64,000 bases of DNA from UBA710 sp051645705 (GCA_051645705.1 JBOFBU010000002.1:434001-498000), one strand, 5' to 3'. Shown: positions 45,511-55,824, numbered from the stretch's first letter. Translations and numbers: made by a program. The notes: generated by a model from the letters alone, not told the origin.

Positions 45511-47019
45511 ATGATATCGACAAATAAAATAGAAAAACATTTTGGTAATAAAAAATTTTTAAAAACACTAGCTAAAACTTTTTTTCCTTCAGCAATTCAA
45601 GCATTTTTTTCAATTGCTGTTATTTATGTTGATAATTTTTCATTAGCAATTCTTTTAAAACAAGATGGAGAAATTGCAAAAACAGCCTTAGGACTAGCTA
45701 ATCCTTTTATTACTCTTTTAATTATAGTAATAACGGGGTGACTAGGTGGAACATCAATTATGATGAGCCAATACTTTGGTTCCAAGGAATTTTCCAAAAC
45801 TCGGCAAATAACATTTTATAGAATATGAAGTGGTATGCTTATAGCGCTTCCTATGGTTGTTTTATTTATGACTATACCTGAACAATTTATTTTATTTGCC
45901 TCAGGTGATATTTCAGGTTCTAATAGTGGTGAAGTTAAAAAACTTATTAATTATGCCTCAATTTATTTATTTTGAAGTGCATGAACTTTTTTCCCTTATA
46001 TAATTGCAACAGGACTTTCTTTTTCAATGCAAGAAACAAGAAGAGCAAATGTTTCATTATATGCAGCTATTGCTGGAATATTAATAAATATTATTCTTAA
46101 TCCTATTTTTATTTTTATTTTTCAAGATAGTCCAGAACTAAGTATTATTTTTGTAGCAATTTCAACGGGAATAGCGAGAATAATTCAAATAATTTATTTA
46201 CTTGTTTATCTCTTTTTGAAAAAAAATGATCCCGTTAATTTTTTTAAAAATCTTAAAATAGAAAAAGAGGTTTTTAAAAAAACAAATATGACATCATATT
46301 CCATCTTTTTAAATGATTTATTTTTTGGTGTAACAAATATGTTTTTAATCTTATCCTTGCTTCGATACTCGGCCGGAACTCCGGAAGAAGTAATAAATGT
46401 TTCGGTTATGACTAATGTAACACTTGTTTTACAATTTACTGAAGTTATATGACCGGGAATGGCTTCTTCTTCAGCAGTATTAATTGGTGTATATCTTGGA
46501 AGAGGAGATATAGTTAGGGCAAAAGATAATTGTAAAAAATTACTTAATTGAGGTTTTATAGTTTCAATATTTGTTTGTTTAGTTATTGGTATTATGTCAT
46601 TTTGAGTAAATGGAATATTAAGTCCACTTCCAATTAATCCAAGTCCTGAAATTATTGCTGATAATAAAAAAATTATTTTATTATCAATGTTAGGTCAACT
46701 TATTATGTTGATTATTATTTTATCTCAAGGAATGTTTTCTGTTCTATATTATTCAATTAGATCTGGAGGAACAAGAATAATAATTATTTCTGATGCCTTT
46801 ATCTCTATTATTTGATGTTGTGTTTTATCACCACTTTCATTTATGGGATATTTAAAACATTTAAATCCTATTGCTATTTTATTTATAATAGAATCAAATC
46901 AATTACCTAAATTACTTTTTGCTTATTTAATATACAAAAAAATTAATTGAGCAATAAAACTAACTAACCCAATTAAACAAAAAGAGTTAAAAAGTATTTC
47001 AAATGAAAAAATATTTTAA
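45511..47019 (+). CDS. MATE-family efflux transporter
   Basis: A 502-residue, 12-helix transporter. The N-terminal half shows FFPSAIQAFFSIAVIYVDNF and GWLGGTSIMMSQYFGSKEF, the C-terminal half WPGMASSSAVLIGVYLGRGD, matching the duplicated MATE pattern of QYfGa/lGaG sequences. MATE proteins export cationic compounds using Na+ or H+ gradients; substrate unknown. ATG 45511 follows rsmI after 13 bases. The stop overlaps the convergent phoU stop by 4 bases. TGA Trp codons are frequent. Confidence 0.9.
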
Positions 47020-47660
47020 TTTTCTTTATTAGGGTAAATTACATGGAAAATATTTTTAAGTCTTCCAATACTATTTTCTACATTTTTCATTATTGAATTT
47101 AATAAGAAATATTTATCATCATTATGAAGATCATCTTTAATTTTATTTTTTAATGGTTTATTAATGTTTCAAGCAAAATCAGAAAAATTTGAGACGATAA
47201 TTTCTGATGTTTCAAATTTTGATTCATTTACTTTTGAATCATATAAATTAATTAATTCTTTCATTGTTTTTAAATACTTTTCGATTAATTCTTTAATCAT
47301 TTCTAGTTCTTTTAATGAAATACTAGTTCTTGAAATTATTTTCATTATAGAACTAGCGTAATGAATAGCTCTTTCAATATCTTTTGTTTGATAAATAAAA
47401 GATATAATAATTCTTAAATGATTAGCTCTTGGAGAATCTTTAGAAATAATTCAAATACATTCATCTACTAAATCTCTTTCCATTTCTTGTGCTAATAAAA
47501 CTCTTTTATTAACTCAATCCACTACATCGAAAAATTCCTTTTTCTCTCATATTTTTTCTCACATACCTTTATGAGTTTCATAACAAAAAGAAATAAATTC
47601 AAAGACAAGCTTTTTAAGTTTTTTTTCTGAAGCAATTACTAATTTATAATTTGTTGACAT
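47016..47660 (-). CDS. phoU: Phosphate transport regulator PhoU
   Basis: A 214-residue all-helical protein with two three-helix repeats. Each repeat carries the PhoU metal-binding pattern in modified form: VDECIWIISKDSPRANHLRI followed by IISFIYQTKDIERAIHYA, and in repeat 2 LLNSIMKNVENSIGRLKNI. PhoU restrains phosphate uptake and signalling. The start, ATG 47658-47660, lies 4 bases after the pstB stop, and it is the last gene of the pst operon. The N-terminal about 20 residues are basic. Confidence 0.88.
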
Positions 47661-47664
47661 ATTT

Positions 47665-48588
47665 TTATCCTATCTTTCCATTTATATAGTCTTTTGTTAA
47701 AGATTTTTTTGGATTTAAAAAAAGATTTTTTGTTGATCTACTTTCAACTATTTCCCCTTTATAAAAAAACTTTGTATAATCACTAATTCTCTGTGCTTGA
47801 GCCATTGAGTGAGTAACTATAATAATTGTATATTTCTTTTTTAATTCTAAAATTAACTCTTCAACTTTTGAAGTTGAAATTGGATCAAGAGCAGATGTTG
47901 GCTCATCCATTAAAATAACATCAGGTTCTATTGCAATAGTTCTAGCTATACAAAGCTTTTGTTGTTGCCCTCCAGATAGACTAGTACCTAAATCATGAAT
48001 ACGATTTTTAACCTCTTCTCATAGTGCCGCTGATTTTAAGGATTTTTCAACTATTTGATCAAGAACTTCCTTATTATTTATTCCGTTCGATCTTGGCCCA
48101 AAAGCAACATTTTCATAAATAGAAATAGGGAAAGGAGTTGGTTTTTGAAAAACCATACCAACTCTTGTTCTTAACAAAGGAACTTGTACATTTTTATTAT
48201 TAATATTTTTTCCTTCAAAATAAATAGCTCCCTCATAACGAACACTATCTATTAAATCATTCATTCTGTTTAAAGATCTTAAAAGAGTAGATTTTCCGCA
48301 ACCAGATGGCCCTATAAAAGCAGTTATTTTTTTTAATTTAATTGTTGTATTAATATTAAATAATGCTTGCTTTTGTCCATATCAAATTGAAAAATCTTTA
48401 ATATTAAAGATTTCATTTTCTTTATGATTTTCAATAGTTTCCTCAAATTTATTATCATTCGCTTTATTTTTTTTACATCACTTAAACATTTTTTTACATC
48501 ACTTAGAAATTTTATTTTCTTTATGATTTTCAATAGTTTCCTCAAATTTATTATCATTTGCTTTATTTTTTTTACATCACTTAAACAT
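47665..48588 (-). CDS. pstB: Phosphate ABC transporter ATP-binding protein PstB
   Basis: A 307-residue ATPase. After an unusual 60-residue N-terminus come FIGPSGCGKSTLLRSLNRMN (Walker A), GMVFQKPTPFPISIYENVAF (Q-loop, PstB-specific), LSGGQQQKLCIAR (signature) and VILMDEPTSALDPIST (Walker B), then VTHSMAQAQRISD. The N-terminus contains a tandem duplication: residues 1-25 recur as residues 34-58. The first ATG (48586-48588) has AAGGAGAAAAAA before it, whereas the internal ATG at 48487-48489 has none, so the long form is expected. Normal PstB is about 250-270 residues. The gene start overlaps the pstCA stop by 8 bases. Confidence 0.95.
48415..48588 (-). repeat. 75-bp near-perfect tandem repeat in the pstB 5' end
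   Basis: Two 75-base copies, 48514-48588 and 48415-48489, encode MFKWCKKNKANDNKFEETIE plus NHKEN twice and differ at a single position that I can see (GCA versus GCG). They are separated by 24 bases encoding KISKWCKK, itself a partial KWCKK copy. The duplication contains the start codon but not the ribosome binding site, and keeps the frame. The near-identity suggests a recent event. Confidence 0.93.
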
Positions 48589-50554
48589 TTTTTTCTCCTT
48601 TTTTTGTTTTTAATTTAATATAATCTTTTACAAAATTTCATTTTTCTACAACAATACCTCAATTCGGAATTATTACATAAGCCATTAAAATTAAACAGAA
48701 AACAAAAACTAAAGTAACAAGTGCAGCTTGGAATTGAATATTTGTTGCATTTGGATTTGTTGAAAAAATTTGTGAATAAATATTTGTGGTTAAAGTTGTT
48801 CCAGGTGTTAATAAGGATGTTTGCACCGAAGAAGAAAGGCCGGCTGTTAAATAAAGAGGAGCTGTTTCTGATAATATTCTCCCTATTGTAGAAACTATTG
48901 AAGCAGATATTGCATTAATAGCTGGAGGAAGAATTAATTTTCTGATTGTTTCAAATTTAGAATTTCCTAAAGCATATGAATTTATTCTTATTTCCTCTGG
49001 AATTGCTTTTAAATTTCTTTCAAGTAATCTTGAAAATGACGGAACAACAACAATTATTAAGGTTAAAGCTCCAGCAATTAATGAATTTCCTGTTTTTCCA
49101 GTATAGGTTCATCCAAGAGTTTGAATAAAGAATAATAAACCAAAAATACCGAAAAGAATAGATGGAGTAGATCCTAATGAATCAAGGAAAAAGGTAATTG
49201 TAATTTTTAATTTTTTATTTTTAGCATATTCATTTAAGTAAATTGCAATTAATAATGAAATTGGGAAACCAATTATTAAGGTTACAGTGATTATTAAAAA
49301 TGTATTTAATAATGATTGAGCAATAGAATTTTTTCCAAAATTAGTAAAACTGTCTGGACTATTATTAATTGCTAAAAAACCATTAATAATAATATCAAAA
49401 GTAATTCAAGTTAAAAATAATGAACCTATTACAATTGCAAAGTATTCTCAAAACTTCTTATATCAAGAATAAAAATCTCTCATTTTATAGTTTTGTTTTC
49501 TATCTTTTATATAAGAAAAAGTATTTGATAGATTATCTTTATCTAATTTATATTTTGAATTAAATGCAGCATATTCTATTTTTTCTCTTAATAAATAAGG
49601 AACAAAACAAATAAAATATAAACTTTTAACAGCTATCCTTTGAATTTTTTCACCTGATTTTCTTCTATATATTAAAGTTGTTACAATTAAATTTAAAATC
49701 ATTGAAATTATTAACATAATGAAACCAAAAGCGTATAAAAGAGGTCTAATTTTTTCAGGATCTGAATCAGCAAACATCGCTGTTGAAATATATGCACCTA
49801 ATGATTGACCACTAGAATTTAAAATAGAAAAGAAATCATTATTAAATAATTCTGATGATGGTTGAGATTGAAGAATCATAGAAACCGCCATTGATTCACC
49901 AATAGCTCTTGATAATGAAATAATAATAGCTACTATGATTCCTTGTCTTGCTGCTTTTTTACATATTTTATAAATTGATATTGTTGAAGAAGAACCAAGC
50001 GCAAGAGCGTTGTTATAAATATTTTTATCAATTGAATTTAATGATTCAGTAGTAAGAGAAATAATTGATGGTAAAACCATAAATGCAAGCATTATTGCAG
50101 AGTTAAATATTGAATTTTTACTTATTCCAAACATTAAATTTAACATAAAACCTAATGAATTAACAGCAAATAAACCAAAAATAACAGAAGGAATACCAGA
50201 TAATGTTTGAAAGAATAAAACAACTCTATTACTCCATTTTTTGTTTAATCGATATTTTGCAAAAATAGCAATTCTTATTCCTAAAGGAACAGCTATTAAC
50301 AAAGAAATAGCGGAACTTAAAATAGTTACGGTAAAAGGAATTCAAAAAGATTTCTCATTTGAATTAAAATTAGTTGTAAATAAAATATTTTTAAAACCAA
50401 ACTCTTGGAATCCTTTAATTGATTGTAATAAAATAGTTATTATTAATCCAAAAAAAACAATACCCATAAATAAAGATGCAATAATCGAAATTATTTTAAA
50501 AGCATCATTTCTTTTTTTCTTTTTTAGAAAAACTATTTCATTAAAAAAACCCAT
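48581..50554 (-). CDS. Fused phosphate ABC transporter permease PstC-PstA
   Basis: A 657-residue protein joining both Pst permeases. The first half (about residues 1-330) is PstC-like: SGIPSVIFGLFAVNSLGFML and the EAA-type loop AALGSSSTISIYKICKKAAR-like segment NNALALGSSSTISIYKICKK. The second half (about 370-657) is PstA-like: DSLGSTPSILFGIFGLLFFI and NSYALGNSKFETIRKLILPP, where the permease meets the ATPase. Between them is a charged cytoplasmic linker (about 275-345). About 12 helices in total. Start ATG 50552-50554 is 3 bases after the pstS stop; the stop overlaps pstB by 8 bases. Fused PstCA is known in some mycoplasmas. Confidence 0.93.
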
Positions 50555-50557
50555 ATT

Positions 50558-51604
50558 TTATGCTGCTCCCGTACGACCCAACGTTATATCATCTACTCAA
50601 AAGTCTCCATTTATCATCATTGAATTTTTTTGACTCTCGTTAATATTTACATAACCTTCACGACTTATTAAATCTTGAAGAAATTGGTTTTTACCATCAA
50701 GATTCAAAATAGCAATTATTAATTGTTTATTAGCTTCTAATATATCTTTGTTTCCATTTAATGAAATCATAAGATTAAATGGTCTATATCAATCATATCC
50801 TTTAGAAATAATATCTGTTTTCATTTCTATACCTTTATAGGTTGCTATTTTAAAACCAGCACCTTCAATTTGAGCTTTATTATTTAAAATAAAACCTGAT
50901 GAAAGATAAGTTATAGTACCATTACCTTTATCTTTTACAAAATCTCAAACTTGAGAATTAGCTTCTGCAGTTGATGTAGTATATCTTCCATAACTACCAT
51001 CTTTTAAAATGCTCTTAATTTCTGGATCAATCTTAGGTTTTAAATGAGAATCATCTGCAAATGCTCCAGCTGTTCCTGAAATATTTGATCCTCCAGCTCT
51101 TGCATATGGAGAAATAATAGAATCATCATTAAATGAAGGATCAATTTCATTAAATCTAAATTCTTTATTTCCTGCAAAAGCATTATAAATATTATTTATA
51201 GTTGTTTCATTAATATCTAAAATTTGATTAGCATTTTTTGATTTATAAATAATTCCTATACCATCTCATGCAATAGTTACTGTTTTAATTTTATTTTCTA
51301 CTCAATTTTTGTAAAATTTACCTTTTTCTCCCTCTTTAATAATTCCAGGATCTTTTGATGCCATTCCAATATCTTTAGTTCTGTTTGCAATTGCTTGAAT
51401 TCCAGCTCCAGAACCACCAGCCTGAGTAACTACATCACTCGCCTTATATACATTTGAGATTTGTGATAATAATGGTTGAACAGCAGAAGAACCAGCCGCA
51501 TTAAGAATTTGAAAATTATTACTTCAAGGTACAGCAAAACCTATTATTAATGCTGTAGAGGAAACAACTAATAAACTTGTTAAAAGAAGAGATTTCTTTT
51601 TCAT
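50558..51604 (-). CDS. pstS: Phosphate-binding protein PstS
   Basis: A 348-residue substrate-binding protein. An N-terminal hydrophobic segment (LLLTSLLVVSSTALIIGFAV) is followed by the phosphate-binding pattern NAAGSSAVQPLL, AGGSGAGIQAI, DIGMASKDP and IISPYARAGGSNISGTAGAF. There is no lipobox Cys, so it is probably held by an uncleaved signal anchor instead of lipid, unlike other exported binding proteins here. ATG 51602-51604 follows weakly conserved spacing with no strong Shine-Dalgarno; the candidate -10 box is only 11 bases upstream. It is the first gene of pstS-pstCA-pstB-phoU. Confidence 0.93.
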
Positions 51605-51615
51605 ATATTAATTTT

Positions 51616-51621
51616 ATTATA
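51616..51621 (-). promoter_or_regulatory. Candidate -10 box of the pst operon
   Basis: On the minus strand TATAAT lies at 51621-51616, 11 bases before the pstS ATG. Transcription from it would begin only a few bases before the start codon, giving a nearly leaderless mRNA, which would explain the absence of a clear Shine-Dalgarno. No convincing -35 hexamer is visible in the A/T-rich upstream stretch to 51658. Confidence 0.35.
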
Positions 51622-51658
51622 CATTATTTTTTTATATATTTATATATAAATATAAAGT

Positions 51659-52801
51659 TTATATATTTAATTTTTTAAATGGTAAATCCATTAATAATGT
51701 TTTTGTTTCATCATTATCAAAAATATTTTTAGATTCTTCAATCTTTCTAATCATTCTAGAAACATCTTTTTTTATAATATCTTTATCTTCGATTAAAGTT
51801 TCTTCATTTGCACCAATAGCAATTATTCCTATTTGAGCAAAAATCTCTATATCAAAATCACTAATATATTTAGAAATAACAAGTTCAACATTTGTACCAA
51901 TGATTTCAGTAAAAATATAATTAATTCTTTCAATCATTTTATTAGTTATATATGAACTTTTTAGAGTAATTAAAAATTTATTAGTTGATTTATAAGCTCC
52001 ATAAAAAATAGGATTTGACAAAGCATTAATTAATGAAATATCTATTCAATCTATTTTTGAATCACTAAATCCAATTGAAGGAATACATGGAAAAGTGAAA
52101 TTTTTAGTATCTTTATAAAATAATTTTTTAATGATAGTAAAATGATCTCAATTTAATTCTGGATCTAAAAATGGAACTAAAAATGATTCTATAGAAGCTC
52201 TTATGAATTTTGATGAAAAAAAGTTTCTAGAATCTAAAGAAATATTTTTAATTTTATACGCTTGTAAAACATTATATTCACTAATTTTAACAATTACTTG
52301 TCTTTTTTTAGCACAAAGATTTTTAATATTTAATAATTCTTTTTGAGCTTTTTTAGATTTAATAAATGAATCAATTATAAAGTGAAATGAAAATACGTCA
52401 TATTTAGCTAAATATGAAATTAATTTTTCTATATAATCTAAAACAGTTTTATTTTGATCTTTATAAACAATTATTGCTAAATCTTTATTTGATAAAATAC
52501 TTTTTAATTTAGATTCATTAATATTAAAAAAAGAATTAGCACTCATTGGAACTTTTTTATTAGATTCATCAACTTTTTCAGTATCTCATGATAAAAAAGT
52601 TTCATCTAATTTATTACAATATAAATTATCTTGATATTTTTTATCTAAATTATTTTTTCAATCAGATCCAATTTTTATAAATTTTGTATTTTCTCTTATT
52701 GTTTTATGTAAATTTGAAAAATCTTCCAAATCATCATCATTAAAATAAATAACTACTGTTGAAGCAACATAAGCTTTTTTAAAATTTTTTACTATTGACA
52801 T
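51659..52801 (-). CDS. Degenerate FtsZ-like protein (GTP-binding motif lost)
   Basis: A 380-residue cytoplasmic protein, the usual FtsZ length, from ATG 52799-52801 behind AAGGAAATT. I recognise the FtsZ layout. LKSILSNKDLAIIVYKDQNK corresponds to the helix-strand before the tubulin signature; GGGTGTG is replaced by KDQNKTV. YDVFSFHFIIDSFIKSKKAQ matches LGILTVAVVTKPFSFEGKKR, and IVKISEYNVLQAY the IPNDKLL segment. LDPELNWDHFTIIKKLF matches the PGLINVDFADVRTVM block. NALSNPIFYGAYKSTNKFLI matches AISSPLLE-GARGVLVNI, and AQIGIIAIGANEE the VTVIATG strand. A C-terminal MDLPFKKL resembles the DIPxFLR tail peptide. GTPase function is probably lost. My recollection is that M. mobile is listed as lacking ftsZ. 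The assignment is inference by eye. Confidence 0.6.
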
Positions 52802-52880
52802 AATTTCCTTTTCAAAATCAAATGACTTATATAAAATTGACTTTATTAAATTATATATAAAATAAAAAAATTATTTATGT

Positions 52881-52886
52881 TAAAAT
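52881..52886 (+). promoter_or_regulatory. Candidate extended -10 promoter of rpsD
   Basis: TGTTAAAAT gives a TGn-TAAAAT extended -10 with the hexamer at 52881-52886. Initiation about 6-8 bases later falls at the 5' arm of the leader stem (52892). The start of the FtsZ-like gene lies 80 bases to the left and needs its own leftward promoter in the same gap. Confidence 0.45.
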
Positions 52887-52890
52887 TTTA

Positions 52891-53035
52891 TTTGCAAAGC
52901 AGCAAGCAACATGAATTAAAACTTTTAAGACCGCAAAGGTTTATAAGTAATATGCTGATAAATGAAAATATTAATCTTAAATATTTAATTTAGAGTTGTC
53001 TTAAATTATAATGATTTCTTTGCAATTTATAATAT
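52891..53035 (+). ncRNA. Structured leader RNA of rpsD (candidate S4 autoregulatory site)
   Basis: About 145 bases without a reading frame, between a good promoter and the rpsD ribosome binding site. It is noticeably richer in G and C than the surrounding spacers. TTGCAAAG at 52892-52899 is exactly complementary to CTTTGCAA at 53018-53025, closing the domain. Inside, CAAC (near 52909) can pair with GTTG (near 52996), and GACCGCAAAGGTT (near 52931) forms a small hairpin with a GCAAA loop. Such a closed leader before rpsD fits autogenous control by S4, known in Firmicutes. Exact homology to the known S4 leader is not something I can show. Confidence 0.45.
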
Positions 53036-53053
53036 TAAAAATAAGGAATTATC

Positions 53054-53656
53054 ATGTCAAGATATACACAATCAACATTTAAAAAGTCAAGAAGATATAA
53101 ATTTTCAATTCTTGAAAACGGAAAAGAATTTGCAAAAGGAAAAAGAAGAGAATATGCACCTGGACAACATGGACAAGCTAGAACAAAATTATCTGATTAT
53201 GGACTTCATTTATATGAAAAACAAAAACTAAGATTTTTATATGGAATTAGTGAAAAACAATTTAAATTAACTTTTTTAAAAGCATCTAAAAGACCTGGAC
53301 AAGCTGGTGTTAATTTTATGCAAATGTTAGAAACAAGGTTAGATTCTATAGTATATAGAACAGGTTTAGCAGAAACAAGAAGACATGCAAGACAATTAGT
53401 TAATCATGGACACTTTCTTTTAAATAATCATAAAGCAGACATTGCTTCAATGCAAATAAAAATAGGTGATGTAATAACTTTAAAAGAAAAATCAAGAAAA
53501 ATACCATTAGTTTTAGAAGCAAAAGCAAAAAGAGAAACTGCTCCTTGATTACTTTCAAATAAAGAATTTTCATTCGAATTAACAAGATTACCTGAAAGAA
53601 AAGAAGTTAATACAGAAATTAAAGAATTATTAATTGTTGAATATTACAATAAATAA
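53054..53656 (+). CDS. rpsD: 30S ribosomal protein S4
   Basis: A 200-residue primary 16S rRNA-binding protein. N-terminal SRYTQSTFKKSRRYKFSILE replaces the zinc-type N-terminus, then KRREYAPGQHGQARTKLSDY, LRFLYGISEKQF and the S4 domain RLDSIVYRTGLAETRRHARQ followed by LVNHGHFLLNNHK. The final part (WLLSNKEFSFELTRLPERKE) is reached through a TGA Trp. ATG 53054 follows AAAAATAAGGAATTATC. It organises the 30S 5' domain and probably represses its own mRNA through the leader. It is followed by the motor-type cluster after 31 bases. Confidence 0.97.
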
Positions 53657-53687
53657 TAATTTATTTTTAAATTAAAGGATAAAACCA

Positions 53688-54449
53688 ATGGAACAACATA
53701 CAAATGCTGATAGCAAATTTAAAGAATTGTTTTTTACAACTAATAAAACAAAAACAAAAAATAAACTTTTATCCCTTTCATTATTTTGATTAGGACTTTC
53801 TGTTTCTATTATATTTTTAATAACATTTGGTCTTTTATATTTACAAGATGTACCAATAATAGCTAATTTTATTTCAAGATTTTTAGGTAATCCAACCTTA
53901 ACTATAGTTTTATCTTTAGTAAATATAGCTCTTTTAATTGGAATGTTTTTTATTTTAAAAAAACAAGATAGCAGTTTATTGGTTTGTATATCATTATATT
54001 TAATATTTACTCTTTTTGAAGGTTTTTATTTAGCATCATTATTTTTTATTTATAATGTGCAAATCAGAGAAATGATTCCTCTATTTTTAATTCCAAGTTT
54101 AGTTTTTGCAATAATGGGTATTTTAGGAACGCTTAATATATTAGATTTTTCTAAAATTCTTCCTTTTTTAATAATAGCAACAATTGGACTAATGATATTT
54201 TCATTTGTTATGTTTTTTGCTTCAATATTTTCAAATATTAGTTTTTTATACAAAATATATTGCATTATTGGGTTTATTGTTTTTTCATTATGAATAGGAT
54301 TTGATCTTCAAATGATTCAAAGAACAGCTAATTTTGTAGATACCAGCGATAAACAAACATTTATTAAATTGTCAATTATGATGGGCTTAAATTTATTTAT
54401 TGACTTTATAAACTTATTAATTATGACATTAAGATTATTTAAAAATTAA
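53688..54449 (+). CDS. Bax inhibitor-1/YccA-like seven-helix membrane protein
   Basis: A 253-residue membrane protein with about 30 polar N-terminal residues and seven hydrophobic helices. The last two helices carry the BI-1 pattern: IVFSLWIGFDLQMIQRTANF, with the conserved Asp, then MMGLNLFIDFINLLIMTLRL, matching the family's LYLDIINLFLxIL block. An internal FTLFEGFYLASLFFIYN fits the family's helix 3. BI-1 homologues act as pH-sensitive cation or calcium channels or interact with membrane proteases. ATG 53688 follows AAAGGATAAAACC. It is the first gene of the run ending in the F1-like alpha and beta genes, spaced 25 bases from the lipoprotein gene. Confidence 0.75.
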
Positions 54450-54474
54450 ATTTAATATATAATTTTTAAAATAT

Positions 54475-55734
54475 ATGAATAAAAGTAATTTAAAGAAAAT
54501 ATTTTTTAAAATTATTCCGTTTTCAATGGTAACGGTTCCTTTTTTATTATCAACTTCTTGTTCTACTACAAATAATATTAATGATAATATTTTTAATGAA
54601 GCATTTTCTGAATTTGATGAAAAAAACATTAATATTAACTATAATACAAACCCACTTAATGAAAAGACCATAAATACTAGACTTCCGTTTTTAATAAATA
54701 ATAAGGAAATGGTAAATAGTTTTTTTAGTTTAAAAAACCCAACTATTATTAAAAATGATATTAATGGAAATCCAATTAATATTTTTATTAATTTAGATTC
54801 TGTTTTTTTAAATGCACAAAATCAATTAACTATTAAATTAATTTATTCAACCACTATTCAACAAGGTACAGAAATTTTTAAAGAATTTGATTATATAATT
54901 GAAAATACATCAATAAACACAGATATTTTAAATAATCAAGCAATAATTTCTTTTTCTTTAAATAAAGAAAATTATAAATTTGAAAATATTCCACTTCCTG
55001 TTTGAGATTTATATATTGAAACATATCAAAATCTTTATTTTGGTGAAGAAAAATTAAAGAGTGATCTGGTAATAGATTGAAATAAATTAACATCTAATAT
55101 ATCTTTTGAAGAAGCAAAAAGTAGCAATATTGTTTCAAAAGCATGAGAATTTGAAATTAATAAAAATATATATATTTATAATATAGATACTTCTGATTTT
55201 GATGAAAATGATCCAAATAAAGAAATAATAAATATTAAAATGAATCCAAAAAAAATGAATGAGGATTTTACAATTAGAAATATTTTACAAGAAGATAAAG
55301 ATAAAAATAAATTAAATCCATTAGAAAATATTTTGTTTTTTAAATATCAATTAAGACCAAACATAAAATTTGCTTATCCTTCAGAAACAACTATAAAAAA
55401 TCATATTAATAAAAATACAGAAATAGCTAATAATATTGATACTTCTTCTAAAATTTTTAATCCAACATGAAGAGATCCACTTATTTTTGAAAAAACAACT
55501 CAAGAAATCGTTGAACAACAAAACAAATTTAAAAATGTTTTTTATGCCCCTATAAAATTACCGAAAAAAGTAAAAAATAGAGACATTTCATTTGAAATAA
55601 ATACAGTTGAAGTCGTTCAAGGAACCAATTTAATTAATGTAAATATTAAAATAATTGTAGGAATTGGAAAATTTAAATCAACCGAAAAAACATACACTAA
55701 ATTTTTTGATAATACTTTAAATAAATTTTTATAA
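54475..55734 (+). CDS. Lipoprotein in the F1-like ATPase cluster
   Basis: A 419-residue surface lipoprotein. The signal peptide (NLKKIFFKIIPFSMVTVPFL) ends in the lipobox LSTSC, placing the lipidated Cys at about residue 29. The mature part is Asn/Ile/Lys-rich with beta-like segments and several TGA Trp codons; no family recognised. It is the second gene of the cluster. F1-like ATPase clusters of mycoplasmas regularly contain a large membrane or exported protein upstream of the ATPase genes, so an outside partner of the motor is a reasonable guess. The hairpin at 55754-55781 follows the gene. Confidence 0.85.
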
Positions 55735-55753
55735 TAAAAAAAATAATAAAACA

Positions 55754-55781
55754 TAATAAAAAATGCTATAATTTTTTATTA
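55754..55781 (+). terminator. Hairpin with embedded TATAAT between lipoprotein and motor genes
   Basis: A perfect 10-base stem: 55754-55763 (TAATAAAAAA) pairs with 55772-55781 (TTTTTTATTA) around an 8-base loop. It can end transcription of the lipoprotein gene. The loop and right arm also contain TATAAT at 55767-55772, a consensus -10 that could start the transcript of the next gene about 45 bases before its ATG (55825). So the site may split the cluster into two transcription units. Both readings are plausible; A/T pairs make the hairpin weak. Confidence 0.4.
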
Positions 55782-55824
55782 TTTAATTAATATAAATTCT
55801 ATATTTAAAATTCAAAGGAAAAAA

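Noticed and set aside
48333..48618. Overlapping small open frames on both strands at the pstB start
   Set aside because: They are by-products of the A/T-rich 75-bp duplication; the minus-strand pstB frame with a strong ribosome binding site explains the region.
52891..53035. Small RNA gene such as 4.5S, 6S or tmRNA
   Set aside because: None of the conserved core sequences of these RNAs is present (no SRP GGAAGGAAGCA-type motif, no tRNA-like ends); a leader of rpsD explains it better.
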